Shown here: piece by piece, positions 6,968 through 11,308 of the stretch
Position numbering within the stretch: the stretch's first letter is position 1
How the letters are laid out: each line of letters begins with the position of its first letter
DNA from: Anaerolineales bacterium
GTDB lineage: Bacteria; Chloroflexota; Anaerolineae; Anaerolineales; UBA6663
DNA: 11,308 bases
Direction: 5' to 3'
Assembly (NCBI GenBank): GCA_017999235.1
Contig: JAGOBN010000057.1
Coordinates: 1-11,308, forward strand
Notes under the pieces: model-generated
Databases searched by the model: none
What the model saw: only the letters and a program-made list of their open reading frames with translations
Told to the model about the DNA's origin: nothing
Translations under genes and position numbers: made by a program

Positions 6968-8458
6968 ATGCCCGCTCTTCACCTTGAACCCTGGCTGACC
7001 TTGGGATTGGCCCTGGTCTTCCTGGTCGAACTGGCCCTGTTAGGCCACTTTCCAGACTGGCGCCCCACCCCGCCACCTTCCAAGCACCGTGTACCACGAC
7101 CGCTCCGTCCGCGCACCCCTGACAACTGCCCGGTTTGCCGCAAATCCGCTGAGACATCGGCCGGCGTTACAACCGTCGTCCCCTATGCGCAGTGCCAAAG
7201 CCGCCGTGGCCGCAAAAAGACCCTCGATACTCAGGGCTATGCCTGTCCACACTCCAACTGTAAATACGGCGGCATCACCGATGCCACCGTCCACGCCCTG
7301 ATCGCTTACGGCCACCACGGCCGCCATGAGCCTATTCAGGATCTGTATTGCAAGGCTTGTAAACGTAAGTTCACGGCCCGCCGACACACCCGGCTCTATC
7401 GCCTAAAGGCGTCTTCCACCCGTGTCGCTCAGGCGCTCCATGCCATCGCTGAAGGCCTCAGCACCCACGCCGCGGCCCGCGTGTTCGCCACTTCCGAGAC
7501 CACCTTGCGCAGTTGGCTCACGCGCGCCGGCCAGCATTCCTGCAGTCTACACGAGCGCTTCCTGCATGCCCTCCATCTGACGCATGTCCAACTCGACGAA
7601 ATCCGTTTGAAACTCTATGGCACGGCAGAAGTCAAATGGCTCCCGCCCCGCCCTGCGGCGACCCCCGGCCCCCCACGGCGAAGCCGGGGGCGGGTGCCGC
7701 AGGCCGAGACGACAGGGTGGATCGCCTCTGACGCCCGGACCAAGCTGATCCCGGCCTTCGCTCTCGGCGCGCGCCCAAGCGTTTGCCCATCAACTCGTCC
7801 ACGATGTCGCTCAGCGTTTAGCGCCAGGGTCTCTGCCCGTGTTCTCCAGCGATGGCTTGGCGCTCTACTTCTACGCCCTCACCGCCCATTTCGGGTCTTG
7901 GCTCCAGGCCGCTAATGAACGCCGCCGTACCTGGTGCGTCGACCCACGCCCGCCTTTGGCGTCTATGCCCAGGTCATCAAACGCTACCCCTGCCCCACCG
8001 CAGGCCCGCACCCAAGGCGTGCTGGTCCCGGGTGTGCGGGCCGCCGTCACCGCATCACCGAGATCCGTCGCCATGTCCTGCTCGGCCAGCCGGATGATTT
8101 TCGCCAAGCGCTCACCACCTATGGTTTCTCCGGCCGGGTCCCCCGGCCCGCTGGCGAGCGCCCGCGAGCCAGGGCGGGCAAACCGCATTTATCGAACGCC
8201 TGAATCTAACCGTGCGACGATCGTTGGCCAGCCTCGCCCGACGTTCGTGGACGCTGCGCGGCGGCCCATTCCACCCAGGACTTGGCGCTGCAATTCGACT
8301 GGTGGCGCGCCGTCTACCACTTGGTTAAGCCACACCACAGCCTGCGCCAAAAAACCGACTCACCCAGCGGTCGGCTCCGTTACCGATCCCGAACACCCGC
8401 GCAAGCCGCCGGCCTGACGCGACGCCGTTGGTCGGCCGAAGGTGGATGTTCTGAATTG
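6968..8458 (+). pseudogene. IS1-like DDE transposase, frame-broken
   Basis: The opening frame (6968 to about 7770) gives an N-terminal hydrophobic segment, a zinc-ribbon-like region (CPVC, CPHSNC, CKACKRKFTAR), a helix-turn-helix (HAAARVFATSETTLRSWL) and the first catalytic Asp (QLDEIRLKL). Recognisable protein then moves between frames: VFSSDGLALYFYALTAHFG (second Asp) in the frame of 7773, FGVYAQVIKRY and RQALTTYGFSG in the frame of 7955, FIERLNLTVRRSLASLARR (Glu) in the frame of 8188, and DWWRAVYHLVKPHHSLR to RTPAQAAGLTRRRW in the frame of 8282. The VIKRY / IER.NL..R..LA.L.R pattern matches InsB of IS1. At least four frame changes make it non-functional as one protein. A GC hairpin insert lies at 7652-7703. 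Sequencing error could explain some breaks, but probably not all. Confidence 0.8.
7652..7703. repeat. GC-rich palindromic insert inside the IS1-like transposase
   Basis: CCTGCGGC (7652-7659) pairs with GCCGCAGG (7696-7703), and CCCCCGGC (7662-7669) with GCCGGGGG (7683-7690), leaving a 13-nt loop. It encodes a Pro/Arg-rich stretch between EVKW and GWIASDART, where IS1-type transposases normally run on without an insert. It may be a small extragenic-type palindrome that landed in the gene. Confidence 0.5.
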
Positions 8459-8609
8459 TCCAGCGCCGCTCTTGCCGGCCGGATAGACAACAAAATATCG
8501 TCCAGAAACTGGCGTGCACACGCCTGTAATTGGCCGCCGCTTTCACAGCTCAACCGCCCGCACAGCGGGCCCGTAGGCTTCCCCGAATTACCAACCACGT
8601 CCAAATCCA

Positions 8610-8870
8610 TCACCGGCTTTTGGGGGAGAGGGGCGTCGTTTTGCCGTTAAAGCGCTTGGGGACGTACTCGGTGCGGAGGTAGGCGAGATAAGCCCGGAGG
8701 TCGGCGGCGGCAACCTTGCTCACATCCATATCGCCGGCGTAGGCCAGCCACTGGTTGAGCAAGTACTCGTAACTATCCAGGGTGCGTTGGCTGATGGCCT
8801 GGGCGGCCTTCGCCTGGAGGAAGCCCTGGAGCGCCTGAGAAATTTTCAAGCCCGGCGAGATACGGTTCAT
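8610..8870 (-). pseudogene. N-terminal fragment of a tyrosine recombinase/integrase
   Basis: An 86-residue frame from the ATG at 8870 (GGGAG seven bases upstream) carries a typical SAM-like core-binding domain: KISQALQGFLQAKAAQAISQRTLDSY as two overlapping motifs, NQWLAYAGD, LRAYLAYLRTEYVPKRFNGKT and the linker TPLSPKS. Members continue for about 200 residues with the catalytic R-K-HxR-H-Y domain. Here the frame stops at 8610, and nine bases further the sequence becomes the right end of the IS1-like element. The catalytic half is absent from the window. It is transcribed away from the tRNA remnant 94 bp upstream, the usual position of an integrase beside its tRNA attachment site. It is not a duplicate of the intact recombinase at 9786. 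Confidence 0.75.
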
Positions 8871-8923
8871 GTTGAATCTCCCTGCCTCGCCAGACTCTGG
8901 GAAACTCAGACCTCCGGGCCAAT

Positions 8924-8954
8924 AAAAAAACCGGAGCCCAACGGGCTCCGGTTT
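8924..8954 (-). terminator. Strong Rho-independent terminator after the tRNA-Met remnant
   Basis: On the minus strand a perfect 12-bp stem (8954-8943 with 8939-8928, core ACCGGAGCCC), a 3-nt loop and a run of seven T residues (8930-8924). It sits 9 bp past the tRNA 3' end, as expected for a tRNA transcription terminator. Confidence 0.9.
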
Positions 8955-8963
8955 CAGCTACAG

Positions 8964-9005
8964 TAGCGGGGGTTGGATTCGAACCAACGACCTCCGGGTT
9001 ATGAG
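8964..9005 (-). pseudogene. 3' part of a tRNA-Met(CAU) gene, truncated at the anticodon loop
   Basis: Read on the minus strand this gives tRNA positions 32-73: anticodon loop CTCATAA with anticodon CAU, the 3' anticodon stem CCCGG, variable loop AGGTC, T stem GTTGG / CCAAC around loop TTCGAAT, acceptor CCCCGCT and discriminator A. CCA is not encoded. The 5' anticodon stem, D arm and 5' acceptor (expected AGCGGGG) are missing; the bases before position 32 do not pair. Initiator versus elongator cannot be decided without the 5' half. A clean cut at the anticodon loop is the classic footprint of a tyrosine recombinase integrating into a tRNA gene. Confidence 0.85.
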
Positions 9006-9115
9006 CTATAACCCTAAAATGAGTACCTCAGAACATTGAGCCAGCCGTTTTAGGCTTACTCGCTGATCTTCAGCTGTCACAGCCCGACGAGTAATGTGAA
9101 CGCGACTACTCGTCG
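8996..9115. other. Candidate attachment site: core inverted repeat plus arm-like repeats
   Basis: The core GGGTTAT (8996-9002) and ATAACCC (9008-9014) flank 5 bp. One arm belongs to the tRNA anticodon stem-loop, the other to the foreign side. Next come CCTAAAA (9013-9019) with TTTTAGG (9048-9054), and CGACGAGTA (9085-9093) with TACTCGTCG (9107-9115). The pentamer GAGTA appears four times in alternating orientation (9021, 9057, 9089, 9107), twice as CGAGTAA. This fits core-type and arm-type integrase sites. No protein-binding evidence is available. Confidence 0.5.
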
Positions 9116-9294
9116 CAGGAGTGATGATAGCAAAGACCGAATCGGCACGCAAGAGCCAAAATTGATAAATCACTTCAAGCGCGGCTTTTTAGAACACCAA
9201 AGCCCACTGTGTTCGGGGCTGCTCCCACACTCATCTTGTTGCGATGTGCCGCGAGTTGCGGTGATAGCCCAATGAGCCTCGGGCGACCCATCAG

Positions 9295-9346
9295 GAATTT
9301 CGAGATACCCGAAATTGATCCGCGAATTTCGGGTATCTCGAAATTC
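9295..9346. repeat. 52-bp palindrome: two perfect 22-bp arms
   Basis: Arms 9295-9316 and 9325-9346 are exact reverse complements around the 8-nt spacer GATCCGCG. Each arm itself begins with AATTTCG and ends with CGAAATT (outer halves on the opposite arm), so it is partly self-symmetric. Weaker pairing continues outward (GACC/GGTC-like segments). It would form a very stable cruciform or RNA hairpin. No T-run follows. Confidence 0.9.
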
Positions 9347-9497
9347 GATATCGGTCTGCCGCCCCAGTGCATGGCGGCCTCCGTCCAGCCTCATTCGCAT
9401 CTTCAAGCAAAACTCGAGCAAATCTCAAGCGATTCCCAACCTCTGCGCTGCGGCCTCGTACTACTCTAACGACGAATATTTGATGGACGTGCACACT

Positions 9498-9544
9498 GAC
9501 AGTTGACTGTCGGTTGAATGAGGTGGTTCGCCGCCTGCCTCATT
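9498..9544. repeat. Two short inverted repeats
   Basis: GACAGT-TG-ACTGTC (9498-9511) is a compact operator-like palindrome. AATGAGG (9517-9523) with CCTCATT (9538-9544) forms a neighbouring hairpin. Their role is unknown. Confidence 0.35.
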
Positions 9545-9711
9545 CCTGGATCGGGCAAATGCCTCATCCGGGCACACCGCGACCCTTTGAGCCGCGAGGC
9601 TTGCGTCTACCTCGCTCGATGGCTCGGACCCATAGTTTGCGGACGCCTATCTCGGGCCGAATAGCCCGGCCTGCTGAAGCAGCTGAACGGGTCTGGCTTG
9701 ACCAAAAGAAT

Positions 9712-9738
9712 ACGGATGTAAACGGAATAAACGGGATC
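9712..9738 (+). repeat. Three imperfect 9-bp repeats upstream of the recombinase
   Basis: ACGGATGTA, AACGGAATA and AACGGGATC run head to tail just after a good -35-like TTGACC (9698-9703). No convincing -10 is present. They could be binding sites for the recombinase or a regulator, or chance. Confidence 0.3.
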
Positions 9739-9785
9739 TGGGCCGGCCGGCCCCGCTTACCCCGCCATCGACAATGGAGAAACGC

Positions 9786-10718
9786 ATGGGATCACTTAAA
9801 TATCAGGTGGTGACGTGTCTCAATTCGCTCAAGGCCTTCGACACCAGCCGGCATGTAGCGCAGCAGGCGGGTATGGCCGACGAATTGATTTTCTCGGTCG
9901 GCACGATCACCACGTACTGTCACCTGAACGTTGCCTTCGCCGAATGGTGCCGGGATCGCTATGGGGTCAAGCGGCTGGCCGAGATCACGCCCGACATGAC
10001 CGATGCGTTCGTGGCAAGCCTACGGAACCGGGCGCTGTCGCCGGCGACGATCAACACCTATGTGTGCGCCATCAAGAAGCTGGATGTGGGCCTGCGCCAG
10101 TTGGGTTGGCGGCGCGAGAAGGCGCCGCTGCTGGTCACGGCCCATGACGGCCGGCGCGCCGATGTCGTTGCCGATCCGTATTCCGTTGAAGATGCGGAAC
10201 GCTTGATTAATGCCTTGGTGCGGATCGATCCTCAATATGGTCAAGTAGCACGCTTGGAGCGGGTCAGCGGCCTTCGGATCAGCGAGGCCGTGCATCTTCA
10301 GGCAGAGCACATAACGCCAGACGGCAGCCGGATCATTTTGGATGGGCCTGGCATCCACACCAAGGGCGGCCGGCCCCGACAGGTGCCGATCCTGCCGCAA
10401 AACCAGGTCGTTATGGTCGAGTTGCTAGCTCAAAGGCATCCAGACGGGCATCTCTTCATACATAGGCAGTCGCTGGCAGCCGCCATTAAACGCGCCACCA
10501 GCCGGCTGGTGCCGAAACTGGGTATTCAAGTGGGTAACGGCACCCACTCATTTCGGAAGCTCTATGCCAATGAATTGTTCAAGTATTTGCTCGAGGAGAA
10601 AGCCCTGCCTCTCGAGGAAGCCCGGTCGCTGGTAAGCCAGGCGCTTGGACATAACCGGATCGATGTACTGAAAGCTTATATCGGCTCCCGTCAGCCTAAG
10701 CGCGTCTTGCTCCCATAG
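9786..10718 (+). CDS. Tyrosine recombinase / phage-type integrase, intact
   Basis: The start at 9786 is chosen because GGAG (9776-9779) lies six bases upstream. An ATG at 9774 in the same frame lacks a site. The protein has 310 residues. The N-terminal core-binding domain covers about 25-120 (TITTYCHLNVAFAEWCRDRYG, in pieces; SPATINTYVCAIKKLD). The catalytic domain has every expected residue: Arg164 (GLRISEA), Lys193 (TKGGRPRQVPI), His254 and Arg257 (THSFRK), His289 (ALGHNR) and Tyr298 (KAYIGS). It should cut and rejoin DNA at paired core sites. The tRNA-derived site at 8996-9014 is an obvious candidate substrate, though about 770 bp away. It is followed after 27 bp by the HigB gene, and the higBA promoter overlaps its end. 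Integrase of an integrative element is the best reading. A chromosomal or cassette recombinase is less likely. Confidence 0.92.
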   Translation: MGSLKYQVVTCLNSLKAFDTSRHVAQQAGMADELIFSVGTITTYCHLNVAFAEWCRDRYGVKRLAEITPDMTDAFVASLRNRALSPATINTYVCAIKKLDVGLRQLGWRREKAPLLVTAHDGRRADVVADPYSVEDAERLINALVRIDPQYGQVARLERVSGLRISEAVHLQAEHITPDGSRIILDGPGIHTKGGRPRQVPILPQNQVVMVELLAQRHPDGHLFIHRQSLAAAIKRATSRLVPKLGIQVGNGTHSFRKLYANELFKYLLEEKALPLEEARSLVSQALGHNRIDVLKAYIGSRQPKRVLLP

Positions 10719-10760
10719 TGGGATCAAAGTAAAATAGCAACTGTCATGAGAATCATCTCA
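10707..10760 (+). promoter_or_regulatory. Probable higBA promoter and operator-like palindrome
   Basis: TTGCTC (10707-10712), a 17-bp spacer and TAAAAT (10730-10735) would start transcription near 10742, almost at the higB ATG (10746). TGAGA-ATCA-TCTCA (10747-10760) overlaps the start codon and could bind HigA, since HigA antitoxins are known to repress their own operon. The -35 match is poor. Confidence 0.35.
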
Positions 10761-11039
10761 CGCAAAGCTTCGCGGACCTTCTGGGAAGATCATCCCGATG
10801 CTCGGTCAGCTCTCGAAGCCTGGTACGCCGACGTCAAAAGCGCCGCCTGGGAAGCCCCGGCGGATATCAAGGCCGAATATCGGAATGCCAGTTTTGTGGC
10901 GAACAACCGGGTGGTCTTCAATATCCGGGGCAATAAGTATCGCGTGATCGTCGCCGTCCAGTACAAACTCCAGATCGTATTCATCCGATTTGTCGGCACG
11001 CACCAAGAATACGATCAAGTCGACGCGGCCAGCATTTGA
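10746..11039 (+). CDS. higB: HigB-family mRNA interferase toxin
   Basis: A 97-residue protein of the HigB_toxin family (RelE-like fold). The family pattern is clear: MRIISRKASRTFWEDHPDA at the start, an LEAWY segment, then FNIRGNKYRVIVAV and IRFVGTHQEYDQV at the end. HigB toxins cleave mRNA on the ribosome and arrest growth unless bound by HigA. No Shine-Dalgarno sequence is visible before the ATG, and the predicted transcript start lies only a few bases upstream, so translation may be weak or leaderless. It precedes the antitoxin by 14 bp, the toxin-first order typical of hig operons. Its place directly after an integrase suggests that it stabilises a mobile element, by inference. Confidence 0.93.
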   Translation: MRIISRKASRTFWEDHPDARSALEAWYADVKSAAWEAPADIKAEYRNASFVANNRVVFNIRGNKYRVIVAVQYKLQIVFIRFVGTHQEYDQVDAASI

Positions 11040-11053
11040 CCGGAGGCAGCCAG

Positions 11054-11308
11054 ATGAACATTCACCCCATCAAGACCGAAGCGGATTACGAGGCCGCCCT
11101 CAAAAAGATCGAAGCTCTGTTTGCGGCTGAACCGGGCAGCCCGCGCGGCGATGAGCTCGAAGTCCTGGTCACGCTGGTTGAGGCTTACGAAGAGCGGCAT
11201 TTCACCATTCCTGCGCCGGACCCTATCGAGGCGGTGAAATACTTCATGGAAAGCCGCGGATTGACCCGCAAGGACCTGGAAATCTATATTGGCAACCGGG
11301 CCCGGGTT
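11054..11308 (+). CDS. higA: HigA-family antitoxin, C-terminus beyond the right edge
   Basis: 85 codons are visible from the ATG at 11054, preceded by a near-perfect CGGAGG (11041-11046) at 7-nt spacing. The N-terminal part (IKTEADYEAALKKIEALF, EPGSPRGDELEVLVTLVEAYE in pieces) matches the HigA subgroup partnered with this HigB type. The helix-turn-helix then starts (IEAVKYFMESRGLTRKDLEIYIG) and is cut at RARV. The family is usually 120-140 residues, so about 35-50 are missing. HigA neutralises HigB and represses the operon through its DNA-binding domain. The strong ribosome site, compared with none for higB, fits a need for excess antitoxin. Confidence 0.9.
   Translation, partial: MNIHPIKTEADYEAALKKIEALFAAEPGSPRGDELEVLVTLVEAYEERHFTIPAPDPIEAVKYFMESRGLTRKDLEIYIGNRARV

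Larger units (their letters stand above)
6899..8596 (+). mobile_element. IS1-like insertion sequence, 1.7 kb, decayed
   Basis: It is bounded by GGTTGGTAATTC (6899-6910) and GAATTACCAACC (8585-8596), with weaker symmetry further in, and contains one plus-strand transposase gene broken by frameshifts. The ends match those of the element at 4913-5078, which supports the boundaries. Shared sequence extends to 6896 and 8601. The right end truncates a tyrosine recombinase gene. I see no target duplication. Confidence 0.8.
9116..9773. other. Gene-poor stretch upstream of the recombinase
   Basis: Frames here overlap one another, lack ribosome-binding sites and give no recognisable protein. The stretch holds a 52-bp palindrome (9295-9346), a small palindrome (9498-9511), a hairpin (9517-9544) and iteron-like repeats (9712-9738). 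It may be a control or integrase-arm region of the element. Confidence 0.5.

Noticed and set aside
7839..8417. A 192-codon plus-strand open frame that could be taken as a separate gene.
   Set aside because: Its first part is the second-Asp segment of the IS1-like transposase after a frameshift, and the rest is out of the conserved frame.
9081..9091. On the minus strand CTCGTCGGGCT matches a tRNA-fMet 5' anticodon arm, suggesting an intron-split tRNA whose 3' half is at 8964-9005.
   Set aside because: The gap is only about 75 nt, far below a group I intron, and no matching acceptor (AGCGGGG) or proper D arm lies upstream. The string is also part of the inverted repeat at 9085-9115.
9209..9469. 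Open frames of 65-86 codons on both strands through 9170-9500.
   Set aside because: Their shared residues (FEIPEI / ISGISKF) are simply the two arms of the 52-bp palindrome read in frame.
9514..9813. A 99-codon open frame upstream of and overlapping the recombinase start.
   Set aside because: No ribosome-binding site, no recognisable domain, and it overlaps the well-supported recombinase start in another frame.

Overview
The window looks like a GC-rich chromosomal segment from a Chloroflexota bacterium, probably Anaerolineae-like. This is an inference. It rests on a Hanks-type kinase paired with an FHA/winged-helix protein, a large secreted FG-GAP protein carrying the YLPLVV linker that I associate with exported Chloroflexota proteins, and dense degenerate insertion sequences. 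No marker gene fixes the taxonomy.

Layout. Positions 1-1572 hold a divergent signalling pair: a Ser/Thr protein kinase (minus strand, cut by the left edge) and an FHA + winged-helix protein (plus strand, own promoter and Rho-independent terminator). Positions 1740-4271 encode an 843-residue secreted protein: signal peptide, WD/YVTN-like repeats, seven Ca-binding FG-GAP/VCBS blades, an Fn3-like domain, the YLPLVV linker and a C-terminal beta domain. A 19-bp-stem hairpin follows it.

Positions 4729-8601 are an insertion-sequence graveyard. In order it holds: the N-terminal stub of a transposase; a 166-bp non-autonomous element with intact ends; a complete IS1182-family element (5084-6893, apparently intact transposase); a 1.7-kb IS1-like element with a frame-broken transposase whose ends match the 166-bp element; and the N-terminal stub of a tyrosine recombinase truncated where the IS1-like element begins.

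Positions 8924-9115 hold the 3' part of a tRNA-Met(CAU) gene on the minus strand with its terminator. The tRNA breaks off exactly at its anticodon loop, where foreign sequence makes a symmetric 7-5-7 inverted repeat. I read this as a tyrosine-recombinase attachment site (attR-like). The unit to its right would be an integrated element, holding a gene-poor segment with a 52-bp near-perfect palindrome, an intact tyrosine recombinase (9786-10718) and a HigB/HigA toxin-antitoxin pair cut by the right edge.

How the parts relate. The left third is ordinary host sequence. The middle and right are a recombination hotspot built on a tRNA gene and loaded with IS elements, with HigBA as a probable stabilising module. 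I found no clearly new multi-gene system. The points most worth checking are the tRNA-derived attachment site, the hairpins that bury ribosome-binding sites in two unrelated transposase leaders, and the 52-bp palindrome.
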